NCBI GenBank assembly: GCA_004402895.1
Contig: SORT01000001.1
Location: forward strand, 39,621-103,620
Length of the DNA stretch: 64,000 nt
Origin: Fidelibacterota bacterium MT.SAG.3
GTDB lineage: Bacteria; Fidelibacterota; SORT01
Direction of reading: 5' to 3'
The translations under genes and the position numbers were made by a program. This document shows positions 8,061 to 17,094 of this stretch, piece after piece. Below the pieces are notes generated by a model. It saw only the letters and a list, made by a program, of their open reading frames with translations. It had not been told where the DNA came from and did no database searches. Position 1 is the first letter of the stretch. Every line of letters begins with the position of its first letter.

Positions 8061-10130
8061 ATGAAAAAATTCGGAGTAATTGTGATGCTTCTGCTTGCGG
8101 GGGCGGTATTTACAGCAGGATGCACCAAGAAGGAATTAGGTGATATGAAAACAGAGGGCGAGAGAAAATATTTCTTGGAAAAAGTTCGTAATGTAATGGT
8201 GGTACAGATTTATGCGGACGGTTTTAAAGATCTGACGTTGAAGGAAAAGATGTTGGCATGGCACCTGTATAGGTCCGGGATAGCGGGTCGCGACATCTAT
8301 TACGATCAAAACCATAAGCACGCATTACAGATTCGGAATATTCTTGAAGCGTTAGTCGAGAATCCCGAAGGAATTGATGAAAAAGTGTACAGCGATATTC
8401 TTGAATACACAAAACTTTTCTGGATAAATAACTCTCAATATGACGCGGATAAATCGAGGAAGTTCATTCCGAACGTAAGTTATATCAACTTCTCAAAAGC
8501 AGCGTCTATCGCCGAGGGAAACGGAGCTGATTTCGGTTTGGAAGTAGGTGAAGACCTTGACGAGGTTCTGAGCTATTTAAGACCATATATTTTTGACAGG
8601 GATTTTGAGCCTATCAAGACCAATAAAAATCCTGAAGGAGGAAAAGATATGCTCGCAGCGAGCGCCGTAAATTTCTATGACGGCGTAACGTTGGCGGACT
8701 TTGAAGGATTTGAGGAGAAGAACTCTTTGAATTCCAAAGTCGTTGTGGAAAACGGAGAGCTGAAAGAGCTCGTCTACCGGGCGGGTGGTGACGGGATAGA
8801 GCCGGGAATGTACGCTAAAGAGCTCGAAGCGTCTGCGAAAGAATTGGAAGAAGCGGCTGAATATGCCGAACCGGATCAGGCGAATGTACTCAGGTTGCTC
8901 GCCAAGTACTTCCGAACGGGAGATTTGGAGGATTTTCGTAATTATAACATAGCATGGGTTCAGAACAGCACAAAAATTGACATCATAAACGGCTTTATAG
9001 AAGTATATAATGATCCTCGCGGGCAGAAGGGTTACTATGAGGCAATGCTCGAATTAGTGGATGAAGAAAATACGAGTATGTTGAGGGCATTCGCGGAAAA
9101 CGCTTTGTATTTTGAACAAAAGGCTCCCTGGGCTGATGAATATAAACGCACCGAGATAAGCGCTCCTATAGCAAATGTAGTCTATGCTCTGTTGGGAGCA
9201 GGCGCTGCCGGTCCGAAGAGTCCCCGCGGAATCAACCTCCCGAATGAGCAGGCAATAAGGGAGGAGTATGGATCCAAAAGTGTTGTGCTTGGAAATGTTG
9301 TCATAGCGAGGCATGTAGCCAGCGCTACTGCGAAGATGGAAGAGTTTGCCGTCTCGGAAGAAATGAAGGCAAGAGCTAAAAAATTCGGAGGTTTGATCTT
9401 TGATTTAGAAGTTGCGATGCACGAGGTGGTAGGTCATGCTTCAGGCAAGAAAGCTGCTGATCTTGAAGGCGATCCGGCAGATTACATTAAGGAATATTAT
9501 TCAACGTTAGAAGAGGCAAGGGCGGAGCTCGTGGCTTTATGGAATTTTTTCGATCCAAAATTAGTTGAAATGGGAGTCGCTCCATCAACCGAAGTCGGAA
9601 AAGCCGGTTATGATGCGTCTGCAATGACCGCTCTCACCAATCTCAGAAAAGTTCCAGAGGGCGATCAGTTTGAAGAAGACCATGACCGAGCAACGCACAT
9701 GATAATCGAATACGTCAGGCGGAATACAACCGGTATTGAGGTGAAGAAAATTGACGGTAAAACTTATTTCGAGGTCGTTGATTATGACGAGATGCGGCGT
9801 GGTTTCGGGGAAATTCTCTCCAAATTGATGGAGATCAAGGCGACGGGCGACTATGAAGGCGCGAAAGCCATTATCTCCGAATATGGAATAAAGATAGATA
9901 CCGAGCTCAGAGATGAGATATTAGAACGGTCGCTCGCAATCGGACTGTCAGATTTCGATGTGGTAGTGTATCCGAGACTGACGCCTGTCTATGGAGATGA
10001 CGGCGCTATAATAGATATAGATATCTCATATCCGATGGATCTGAAGACTCAGATGCTTGATTTTAAGCATTTCTTTGATGAAGAGGAAAAGGATGAAGAA
10101 GTTGATACCGAAGAAGTTGTAATTAAATAG
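8061..10130 (+). CDS. Dipeptidyl-peptidase III (M49) lipoprotein
   Basis: The protein has the M49 zinc motif HEVVGH near residue 453 and the second motif EEARAE about 50 residues later (YSTLEEARAELVALWNF), the pair that supplies the zinc ligands and catalytic Glu in dipeptidyl-peptidase III, which removes dipeptides from peptide N-termini. The 689 residues match bacterial members. The N-terminus MKKFGVIVMLLLAGAVFTAGC is a lipoprotein signal with lipobox TAGC, so the enzyme should be membrane-anchored on the outer side of the inner membrane or in the outer membrane, where it could trim imported peptides. It ends with a very acidic tail. It has a clear ribosome site (AGAGGGAAAAGTC-ATG), its own promoter candidate and a terminator, so it is probably monocistronic. 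Confidence 0.9.
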   Translation: MKKFGVIVMLLLAGAVFTAGCTKKELGDMKTEGERKYFLEKVRNVMVVQIYADGFKDLTLKEKMLAWHLYRSGIAGRDIYYDQNHKHALQIRNILEALVENPEGIDEKVYSDILEYTKLFWINNSQYDADKSRKFIPNVSYINFSKAASIAEGNGADFGLEVGEDLDEVLSYLRPYIFDRDFEPIKTNKNPEGGKDMLAASAVNFYDGVTLADFEGFEEKNSLNSKVVVENGELKELVYRAGGDGIEPGMYAKELEASAKELEEAAEYAEPDQANVLRLLAKYFRTGDLEDFRNYNIAWVQNSTKIDIINGFIEVYNDPRGQKGYYEAMLELVDEENTSMLRAFAENALYFEQKAPWADEYKRTEISAPIANVVYALLGAGAAGPKSPRGINLPNEQAIREEYGSKSVVLGNVVIARHVASATAKMEEFAVSEEMKARAKKFGGLIFDLEVAMHEVVGHASGKKAADLEGDPADYIKEYYSTLEEARAELVALWNFFDPKLVEMGVAPSTEVGKAGYDASAMTALTNLRKVPEGDQFEEDHDRATHMIIEYVRRNTTGIEVKKIDGKTYFEVVDYDEMRRGFGEILSKLMEIKATGDYEGAKAIISEYGIKIDTELRDEILERSLAIGLSDFDVVVYPRLTPVYGDDGAIIDIDISYPMDLKTQMLDFKHFFDEEEKDEEVDTEEVVIK

Positions 10131-10156
10131 TTTCGTTTAGAACAATTTTAATTCTG

Positions 10157-10186
10157 AAAGGGCGGGTTATCAACCTGCCCTTTTTT
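10157..10186. terminator. Bidirectional intrinsic terminator
   Basis: AAAGGGCGGGTT (10157-10168), loop ATC, AACCTGCCCTTT (10172-10183) form a 12-pair stem with one G-U pair, followed by a T run on the plus strand. On the minus strand the A-rich side also gives a T run. It sits between two converging genes and can serve both. Confidence 0.85.
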
Positions 10187-11835
10187 CACAATCCCGGTTT
10201 TACCATAATTGATTTTTCGTTCTTGATGTGCACGGTTCCGGGCGGTCCCCCTTTCTTCTTCCAAACGTATTTACACTGAGTGTAGATGACAGGCACAATA
10301 CCGGAGTGTTTCTGCTTACTGTGCCGCGCGGCAAGTTGCGCCGCGAATACGATGACATCGCGCGGGAAGGGGACGCCTTTTTTCAGCGCAGGCACTACGA
10401 CATGGGATCCTTGCGCCCCCTGCACATGAAGCCAAAGATCGTTTTTCTTTCCTATCTTAAAAGTTAATTTATCGTTGTCTTTGGCGCTTTTGCCCACATA
10501 CGCGGTGTAGCCTTGGGGAGCATCGAATTCACGGTAAGGCAGAGAAGGGGCGTCTTGTTTTTGCCGGTTAGAGCGAATTACAGGAAGTTGTTTTTTAAGA
10601 AAATTCTTCTCAAACAAGTCCCATTCTTTAAGAGTGTTAACAGATTCGAGCTTCTCTACTAAATCGGTAAGTTCCGGAATAATTTTTTCTCCTGTTCTGA
10701 TAGCCCTGAGAAGTTTTTTTTCTCCCGAATGTGCAGATTTTGCTTTTTTGTAATAATACTGGGCGTTTGAAGCAGGTGAGAGGTTGTTGTTTAGTTTGAC
10801 GACCATTTCATTTCCGTCGAAATCTGATAGAGATATTTCTGTCATTCCTGTTTTTATGTTATGGAGATTCGACATCAGGACATCGCCGATCTTATGCCAA
10901 TCTTGCCTATCTTTGAGTTCAGTGAGATCTATCTTTTGTTTTTTTGTCCGTTCACGTAGCGAGTTCAATTTGAGTCGTAAGGATTTTCGGGTCTCCGTCT
11001 TTTTCGCTGACAAAGTAGTGTAAGAGTTCTGCAATATTATAAATTCGGTCACAGCATCATTTGCCGAGTCAAATGAGATATGCCAGACTCCGTCTAAATG
11101 CCCGGGTTTAAAGAGTGTCAGCAGAGGAGGTGTGGTTCTATAAACTGTCGGTTCAGGCGAAGAGTTCGCAGCAGTGACTTTTTTATAAGCCTTCCAAATC
11201 CTTTTTATTGATCCATCGTCGATCTCATGGCTTTTGTGGTCATAGGAAATATCAGAAAGAAATGCGATTTCACGGGCGGAAGTCTGGTCTAATGAATAGA
11301 AGGAGTTTCGCAGCGCCCTTGATAGTTTAACGGATGGATTACCCCTGAAGATTTGCTTCAGAATCGATGAATTTGTTACCTGAGTTCTTTTTAGAGGTGG
11401 AAATTCTTCTCCATAGTTTCGTCCTTTCAATTTCGAGGAGCTTTTAAAACTGTCTATTATCTCATTTTCATCATTCAAAAGCAGAGCGTTCGGCTGGTAT
11501 CCGAACAAGACAAATTTTAATGAAACACCTTTTTCAAATAACAGCGATAACTCCCGATTTGTCAGAGATCCCTTTATTGATAGTAATTCTAAGCCATTCA
11601 ATCCTTTAAAAAGCTCCACGACCTGCTTCCGTTTCGGCTTGAAATTTCCTTCCTTAAAATAGATGTAAGGCTCGTTTTTGGCGGCATTGAAGAAGAGCGT
11701 GATAGGTTCCTTTTTACCGAATATCATCAAAAGTTCGCTCTTACGAAAAGTAAATCCTGTATGGAATTTTTTCCCGCTGAACACAGAGTCAAAGTTTTCT
11801 GCGAGAAGGTTTAATATTTTCAGGTCAGTTAGCAT
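10186..11835 (-). CDS. RqcH/NFACT-family ribosome quality control protein
   Basis: The C-terminal domain (about 430-549) is the NFACT-R domain: it begins REFDAPQGYTAYVGKSAKDN, then NDLWLHVQGAQGSHVV, RDVIVFAAQLAARHSKQ and VIYTQCKYVWKKKGGPPGTV. This domain defines RqcH/Rqc2 proteins, which bind obstructed large ribosomal subunits and add C-terminal alanine tails to stalled peptides. The N-terminal NFACT-N domain is divergent, and a coiled-coil middle region (LRLKLNSLRERTKKQKIDL) is present. The ATG at 11835 is preferred; an in-frame TTG at 11844 is possible. It reads toward the DPP III gene and shares its terminator, and is divergent from yicC. Older names call the family fibronectin-binding proteins. 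Confidence 0.85.
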   Translation of the reverse strand: MLTDLKILNLLAENFDSVFSGKKFHTGFTFRKSELLMIFGKKEPITLFFNAAKNEPYIYFKEGNFKPKRKQVVELFKGLNGLELLSIKGSLTNRELSLLFEKGVSLKFVLFGYQPNALLLNDENEIIDSFKSSSKLKGRNYGEEFPPLKRTQVTNSSILKQIFRGNPSVKLSRALRNSFYSLDQTSAREIAFLSDISYDHKSHEIDDGSIKRIWKAYKKVTAANSSPEPTVYRTTPPLLTLFKPGHLDGVWHISFDSANDAVTEFIILQNSYTTLSAKKTETRKSLRLKLNSLRERTKKQKIDLTELKDRQDWHKIGDVLMSNLHNIKTGMTEISLSDFDGNEMVVKLNNNLSPASNAQYYYKKAKSAHSGEKKLLRAIRTGEKIIPELTDLVEKLESVNTLKEWDLFEKNFLKKQLPVIRSNRQKQDAPSLPYREFDAPQGYTAYVGKSAKDNDKLTFKIGKKNDLWLHVQGAQGSHVVVPALKKGVPFPRDVIVFAAQLAARHSKQKHSGIVPVIYTQCKYVWKKKGGPPGTVHIKNEKSIMVKPGL

Positions 11836-11997
11836 AATATTCAAGTCAATTAACAGGTCTGAATTTAAGTTAAACCAACCATTTATAACAACAAGATTGA
11901 TATTGACAATCCTATAAATATACTATATCTTTCTATGCTTAGAATAAAATGGATGAAAACGCCCTTTGGAGGCTGAAAATTAAGGATTTAAGGTAGG

Positions 11998-12870
11998 ATG
12001 TTGCAAAGCATGACAGGATTCGGAAGAGGCGAGGCGCTGGGTGAAAAGTGCGTCGTATCGATCGAATTACGCTCTGTAAACAACCGTTATTGCGATGTGA
12101 TAATGCGGAATAATAAAGGATATATGGCGTGGGACGAGGAGATCAAAAAACAGATACAAAAACGCCTTAAAAGAGGAAAGATATTTTGTAATCTGCATAT
12201 TGAAGAAAGCAAGTCTAACGGCGGACTTTCAAAATTGGATTCAGAAGCGGTAAAAAACTATGCAAACCTTCTTGGGGAGATCAAGAAACACGCCGGGATA
12301 GAAGAACCTATAAAACTCAGTCACCTTCTTGGGAATAACAATATTTTCTTTCAACCGAGTAAAGATGATATCGAAGAGCTGAAGAAATTAGCGTTTGAGG
12401 CTCTCGAAGATGCGATCACTGAATTGACAGGGATGAGAAATGATGAGGGGGAGAAGCTCTCCTCGGATATAGTTGAGAGAGCGTCGGATGTGAATAATAG
12501 GGTCGAAGAAATTGGACAATTATCGGAGAACAATTCCTCGAAACAGTTTGAAAAATTGAAGTTGCGTGTGGATGAGTTGCTTCGCGAAAGGATAGAGCCG
12601 GGAAAACTGGATCATGAGCTTGCGGTCCTGTCGGACAAGCTTGATATCACAGAGGAATGTGTGCGCTTAAAGAGTCACATTAAACAGTTCCTAACATATA
12701 TTGAGATTGATGAACCTGTAGGAAAACGTCTTGATTTTTTGCTTCAGGAAATGAACAGGGAATCGAATACTATCGCATCGAAAAGTAATGAAAACGGAAT
12801 TGCTCACATAGTTGTTGAGATGAAGAATCAGATAGAATCTATGCGTGAGCAGGTTCAAAACGTAATTTAA
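11998..12870 (+). CDS. yicC: YicC-family endoribonuclease
   Basis: The first residues MLQSMTGFGRGEA are the hallmark of the YicC family, and the C-terminus carries the conserved EMNRESNTIASKSNENGIAHIVVEMKN region (quoted motifs: EMNRESNT, IASKS, EMKNQIE) expected of the DUF1732 domain. The 290 residues are typical. YicC of E. coli is an endoribonuclease implicated in small-RNA turnover; that role is by homology. The start ATG at 11998 has AAGGTAGG just upstream. The gene heads an operon with gmk and rpoZ, an order common across many phyla. Confidence 0.93.
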   Translation: MLQSMTGFGRGEALGEKCVVSIELRSVNNRYCDVIMRNNKGYMAWDEEIKKQIQKRLKRGKIFCNLHIEESKSNGGLSKLDSEAVKNYANLLGEIKKHAGIEEPIKLSHLLGNNNIFFQPSKDDIEELKKLAFEALEDAITELTGMRNDEGEKLSSDIVERASDVNNRVEEIGQLSENNSSKQFEKLKLRVDELLRERIEPGKLDHELAVLSDKLDITEECVRLKSHIKQFLTYIEIDEPVGKRLDFLLQEMNRESNTIASKSNENGIAHIVVEMKNQIESMREQVQNVI

Positions 12871-12903
12871 ACGAGGAAGTACGACATTAGCAGAGGTATT
12901 CTT

Positions 12904-13449
12904 GTGGTAGTATGCGCACCATCCGGTTCAGGTAAGACGTCGATATGCAGGGCATATATGCGCAGAGACGACCGCGCAAGATATTCGATATCCTTGACCA
13001 CCCGTCCTCCAAGAGCCGGCGAGATTCACGGTGAAGACTATACGTTTGTGACCGATCAAGAATTTGCCGAAGCGATAGAAAGAGATGAATTTGTTGAATA
13101 TGAAAAGGTTCACGATTGGATGTACGGCACTCCCAAAACGGAAATTGAAAATGCAATTGCTAATGGAGATAAATTACTCATAGATATTGACGTAAAAGGA
13201 GGGATAGAGATAAAATCAAAATATCCTGAAGACACACTCACGATCTTTATTAAACCGCCATCTATAGAAGAATTGAAGAAACGGCTTCGGGGTCGCGGAA
13301 GTGAATCTGAAGAAAAGATCGAAAGGCGGTTGGAACGGTATGAGCTTGAGCTGTCAAAGGCAAACGATTTTGATACAATTATAAAAAATGATGATTTCGG
13401 AGAAGCTGTAGATCAGTTTTCTGAAGCAATAAATGCTCAAGGAGGTTAA
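12904..13449 (+). CDS. gmk: Guanylate kinase
   Basis: Guanylate kinase phosphorylates GMP to GDP. Walker A is CAPSGSGKTS; SLTTRPPRAGEIHGEDYTFV is the GMP-binding region with the TTRxPRxGE motif, and EYEKVHDWMYGTP and LIDIDVKGG follow. The conventional start is GTG at 12904, preceded by AGAGG. That start leaves only four residues before the P-loop, while the family usually begins MxxGxLxVxSGPSG. An upstream in-frame ATT at 12886, seven or so bases after AGGAAG, would give xSRGILVVVCAPSG, matching the family much better (see findings). The gene sits between yicC and rpoZ. Confidence 0.94.
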   Translation: MVVCAPSGSGKTSICRAYMRRDDRARYSISLTTRPPRAGEIHGEDYTFVTDQEFAEAIERDEFVEYEKVHDWMYGTPKTEIENAIANGDKLLIDIDVKGGIEIKSKYPEDTLTIFIKPPSIEELKKRLRGRGSESEEKIERRLERYELELSKANDFDTIIKNDDFGEAVDQFSEAINAQGG

Positions 13450-13454
13450 AACAA

Positions 13455-13793
13455 ATGGGTTTAGAGACCATTAAATTGAAAGAGTTGGAAGGTAAGGCGA
13501 AAAATATTTACGAGGCGATATCCGTCATGGCAAAGCGAGCTCGTCATCTTAATAATAAGAGACTTGCCGATAAGGAAGAGATAATGGATGGCAATGATGA
13601 AACGGAGGAGTTTATACCGGAACCGATCGTGCCTACCAATACGGAGAGAGAAGTCAAAGTTGCTACAATAGCGTTAGATGAGTTCCTTGCAGGTGAGGTT
13701 AAATTTAGTTACGTAGAGCCGATGCCGGTGGAAGGCGAAAAAATACCGACGGAATCTGACGGTGAAGAAGAAAGCTCCGAAAAAGCGGAATAA
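13455..13793 (+). CDS. rpoZ: RNA polymerase omega subunit
   Basis: The omega subunit helps assemble RNA polymerase by clamping beta-prime. The 112 residues include the core NIYEAISVMAKRARHLN and KVATIALDEFLAGEVKF, matching the omega signature of a helical region containing xARxI/RxLN followed by an A-x-x-E-F motif. A 20-residue acidic insert between them and an acidic tail make it longer than the enterobacterial protein, as in FCB bacteria. AGGAGG lies nine bases before the ATG. Placement after gmk is a conserved arrangement, and in the stringent response omega is a ppGpp site in proteobacteria; relA/spoT is also downstream here. Confidence 0.9.
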   Translation: MGLETIKLKELEGKAKNIYEAISVMAKRARHLNNKRLADKEEIMDGNDETEEFIPEPIVPTNTEREVKVATIALDEFLAGEVKFSYVEPMPVEGEKIPTESDGEEESSEKAE

Positions 13794-15000
13794 CGGCTTG
13801 AAGTTCAAAGGACAAAAAATACTGCTTGGTATTACCGGTGGAATCGCTATATACAAATCGGCAGCTCTTTTAAGAGAGCTGACGATCGAGCATGGAGCGG
13901 ATGTACAGGTTATTATGACCGACTCCGCTTTGAAATTCATGTCCCCTTTGATCTTTGAAACTTTCAGCGGTAAACCGGTTTGGACGAGCATGTTCAGCGA
14001 CAAAGAGATGGTCGGTGTCAGGCATGTAGAGATTTCCAAATGGGCTGATGCAGTTCTTATATCTCCGGCGACAGCAAATATAATCGGGAAGGCAGCTAAC
14101 GGAATAGCGGATGATCTTCTCTCAACTGTTATTAGCGGTGCCGGAACAAAAACAATTTTCGCCGCTGCTATGGAAACAGGAATGTATGAAAATCCGATAA
14201 TGCAACAAAATATTAAACGCCTGAAAGATGCAGGATTCGGATTTGTAGACCCTGAATCTGGACCGCTTGCCTCGGGAGAAAGCGGTGTAGGCAGATTAGC
14301 GGAGAGCCGTGTGATAGTTCATTCGCTTCTTACTCATCTGAAAACAGGCAGATTAAAAGGCAAAAAGATACTTGTTTCGGCGGGACCTACAAGAGAATGG
14401 ATAGACCCTGTTCGTTTTATTTCAAATCCCTCTACCGGCAGAATGGGATTCTCATTGGCGGAAGCCGCCTCAGCGGAAGGAGCGGATGTCATTGTGATCA
14501 GCGGTCCAACTGAGGTAGCGAGCCCGGTGGGAGCGGAATTGATAAAAGTCTCGACAGCCGAAGAGATGAAAAATGCGATAGTCGAAAAGTTCGCGGAGAG
14601 CGATGCACTTGTTATGTCCGCCGCGGTAGGAGATTATACTTATCCGGAAGCGGGCAGCGAGAAATTGAAGAAAAACGGCAGCGACCTCACACTGAATCTG
14701 AAAAGAACCGATGATATACTTAGCGCTATAAGTGGTGATAAGGGCGATAAGATCATAGTCGGTTTCAGCGTTGAGACGGAAAACATAATTGAAAATTCAA
14801 AGCTGAAACTTCATGAAAAATCTATGGATTTTATAGTTGTGAACAATCCTAAGGAAAATGGAGCCGCGTTCGGTCATGACACGAACAAAGTTTCGATAAT
14901 CGATCGAAAGGGAAGTGTAGAAGAGTTGGAATTGATGAGCAAGGGTGAACTCTCAACTCTGATTATAGACAGGGTATCAAATTTACTTAACGGGAGTTAA
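13762..15000 (+). CDS. coaBC: Bifunctional phosphopantothenoylcysteine decarboxylase/phosphopantothenate-cysteine ligase
   Basis: CoaBC performs two steps of coenzyme A synthesis. The N-terminal flavoprotein (CoaC) has ILLGITGGIAIYKSAAL, the active-site His in RHVEISKWADAV, and SPATANIIGKAANGIADDLL. The usual ACGDxGxGR motif reads ASGESGVGRL here, so the Cys is replaced by Ser, a variant seen in other bacterial Dfp proteins. The C-terminal ligase (CoaB) has GKKILVSAGPTREWIDPVRFI, SNPSTGRMG and VGFSVET. The listed GTG start overlaps rpoZ by 32 bases; a TTG at 13798, just after the rpoZ stop, would give 400 residues and an N-terminus closer to the family (LKFKGQKILLGITGG). Either is possible. 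Confidence 0.94.
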   Translation: MKKKAPKKRNNGLKFKGQKILLGITGGIAIYKSAALLRELTIEHGADVQVIMTDSALKFMSPLIFETFSGKPVWTSMFSDKEMVGVRHVEISKWADAVLISPATANIIGKAANGIADDLLSTVISGAGTKTIFAAAMETGMYENPIMQQNIKRLKDAGFGFVDPESGPLASGESGVGRLAESRVIVHSLLTHLKTGRLKGKKILVSAGPTREWIDPVRFISNPSTGRMGFSLAEAASAEGADVIVISGPTEVASPVGAELIKVSTAEEMKNAIVEKFAESDALVMSAAVGDYTYPEAGSEKLKKNGSDLTLNLKRTDDILSAISGDKGDKIIVGFSVETENIIENSKLKLHEKSMDFIVVNNPKENGAAFGHDTNKVSIIDRKGSVEELELMSKGELSTLIIDRVSNLLNGS

Positions 15001-15003
15001 TTC

Positions 15004-15702
15004 TTGGAAGATCCGTTTGAAGCGAGCGCAGCAGCCTATCTGAGACAGCAGGCTGAGATATATGGAATGGAACTGCCTTTGGACGGCAAACTTCTCAAGA
15101 ATCTACCCTCTAACGGAAATAAAGCAACTTCAAAAGATCTTGAATCATTTTATAACGAAATAAAAGAATGCCAACTTTGCCCTCTTGGGGCAACGCGGAC
15201 TAAATTCGTATTCGGAGTGGGAAATCCCAACGCAGACCTGATGCTCATCGGGGAAGCTCCGGGTAGAAATGAAGATTTACAGGGTGAACCGTTCGTAGGC
15301 AGAGCAGGTCAATTGTTAGATAAGATCTTAGCGGCTATCGATCTTTCGCGTGAAGAAGTTTACATTGCAAACGTTCTGAAATGCAGACCGCCTAACAATC
15401 GCGACCCCTTAAAATCTGAATCTGATACCTGCCAACCTTATCTTAAACAACAGATAGAGCTCATTAAACCTAAATTGATATTGGCTCTTGGGAGAGTTTC
15501 AGGAGCGTGGTTATTAGGAGAAGATCTTGCCTTGAAAGAAATGCGCAACAATTCCTATAGATACAACGGAATTGAAATGATGGTTACTTATCATCCGGCG
15601 GCGCTTTTACGTAATCCAAACTGGAAGAAACCCTGCTGGGAGGATATGCAAAAGGTACGAGACAGGGTTTTGGCGTTAACACAACCGCAGGGAAACTCGT
15701 AA
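15004..15702 (+). CDS. Uracil-DNA glycosylase, family 4 (iron-sulfur type)
   Basis: The enzyme removes uracil from DNA. Family-4 features are present: iron-sulfur cysteines in [19 protein letters not shown], the active-site motif [36 protein letters not shown] with another cluster Cys, a further Cys in ESDTCQPYL, and the [14 protein letters not shown] motif with the second catalytic His. The 232 residues include a 60-residue N-terminal extension, common in bacterial members. The TTG start at 15004 follows the coaBC stop by three bases with GGGAG upstream. It directly abuts dnaB. Confidence 0.94.
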   Translation: MEDPFEASAAAYLRQQAEIYGMELPLDGKLLKNLPSNGNKATSKDLESFYNEIKECQLCPLGATRTKFVFGVGNPNADLMLIGEAPGRNEDLQGEPFVGRAGQLLDKILAAIDLSREEVYIANVLKCRPPNNRDPLKSESDTCQPYLKQQIELIKPKLILALGRVSGAWLLGEDLALKEMRNNSYRYNGIEMMVTYHPAALLRNPNWKKPCWEDMQKVRDRVLALTQPQGNS

Positions 15703-17082
15703 ATGGCTGATTCAAAAAATCTTAAAGAGAGAATTCCACCACATTCGAGAGAAGCTGAGGAATCGGTACTCGGAGCTATGATGATGAGTAAAGAAGCGAC
15801 ATTCAAAGCATTCGAGAAATTATGGGATGCTTCTATCTTCTACTTCGACATCCATAGATATATTTTTGAGGCAATGAGAGATCTTTTTAACGACGCACTA
15901 CCGATCGACCAGATCACCGTTTCGGACAAATTAAAACAGCAGGATCGCTTGGAAAAAGTAGGTGGGACCTATTATGTCACAGGTTTATTGGATAGCACAC
16001 CTTCTGTTTCCAACGTCAACTTCCATATAAACATTATTATTGCAAAAGCTCTGCTTCGTCAACTTATCTCGCTCGGAGTGACAATGACCACGGACGGTTA
16101 TAACGATTCAAAGAGCGCCACCGATCTCATAGAACTCTATGAACAAAAGATATATCAGTTAACCGAGGGCAGATGGGAGAGCTCTTTCAGGCCTATAGAA
16201 CCGATCATCAATGAAACGATGGAACGTATAGATAAATTAGCGAATATTAAAGGCAATCTGTCAGGAATTCCTACAGGATATACCGACCTTGATAAAAAAA
16301 CGGCAGGATTTCAGGATACCAACTTGATCATTATAGCAGCGCGACCGTCGATGGGGAAAACGGCTCTTGCTCTTTCGATGGCAAAAAATATGGCTCTTGT
16401 TTCAAATAAGTCTGTAGGGTTTTTCAGCCTTGAGATGTCGGCGCAGGAGATAGCATTACGTTTGCTATGCATGGAAGCGAAAGTAAGTTCACATGATGTG
16501 ATGATGAATAAAATTTCCGACCAGCAGCGTCAGCTCCTCACAAGCGCAAGCAGCAAACTTTTCAAATCACCTATCTTCATAGATGATACTCCCGGCATAA
16601 GCCCCTTGGAATTACGGGCTAAGGCAAGGAGGCTGAAATCAGAACATGATATAGGAATATTTTTTGTGGATTATCTTCAACTTATGTCAGGTGTCGGAAA
16701 TACGGAAAACCGACAGCAGGAAATTTCTATGATCTCCCGATCGTTGAAGGCGACTGCTAAGGAACTCAATGTTCCCATAGTGGCGCTTTCTCAACTCTCC
16801 AGGGCACCTGAACAGAGAGGAGCAAAAGACAGGAGACCCCAACTCTCTGATCTTAGGGAGAGCGGCGCATTGGAACAAGATGCGGATGTTGTGTTGTTCA
16901 TATATCGGGAGGATATGTATGAACGTTATGAAGAGGGATATCAACAACAGAAGGAAGACACCGCGGAGATCATTATCGGGAAGCAGCGAAACGGACCTAC
17001 CGGAACTATATATCTCACTTTCCTGAGTGAATACGCGCGGTTTGAAAATAGGAGTATGGATCTCGCACCATCTCCTTATTAA
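15703..17082 (+). CDS. dnaB: Replicative DNA helicase
   Basis: DnaB is the hexameric 5'-3' helicase of the replication fork. The N-terminal domain starts RIPPHSREAEESVLGAMM, typical of the family, and the RecA-like domain has Walker A ARPSMGKTALALSMA near residue 214, FFSLEMSAQEIALRLL, Walker B IGIFFVDYLQLM and the arginine-finger/linker region QLSRAPEQRG then PQLSDLRESGALEQDADVV. At 459 residues it is full length with no intein. The ATG immediately follows the glycosylase stop codon. A weak-looking 12-base gap follows before relA/spoT. Confidence 0.97.
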   Translation: MADSKNLKERIPPHSREAEESVLGAMMMSKEATFKAFEKLWDASIFYFDIHRYIFEAMRDLFNDALPIDQITVSDKLKQQDRLEKVGGTYYVTGLLDSTPSVSNVNFHINIIIAKALLRQLISLGVTMTTDGYNDSKSATDLIELYEQKIYQLTEGRWESSFRPIEPIINETMERIDKLANIKGNLSGIPTGYTDLDKKTAGFQDTNLIIIAARPSMGKTALALSMAKNMALVSNKSVGFFSLEMSAQEIALRLLCMEAKVSSHDVMMNKISDQQRQLLTSASSKLFKSPIFIDDTPGISPLELRAKARRLKSEHDIGIFFVDYLQLMSGVGNTENRQQEISMISRSLKATAKELNVPIVALSQLSRAPEQRGAKDRRPQLSDLRESGALEQDADVVLFIYREDMYERYEEGYQQQKEDTAEIIIGKQRNGPTGTIYLTFLSEYARFENRSMDLAPSPY

Positions 17083-17094
17083 GGCAATCTTATT

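Noticed and set aside
13762..15000. CoaBC inactive because of the missing active-site Cys (ASGE in place of ACGD)
   Set aside because: The Ser variant occurs in other apparently functional Dfp proteins, and the rest of the site is intact, so loss of function is not supported.
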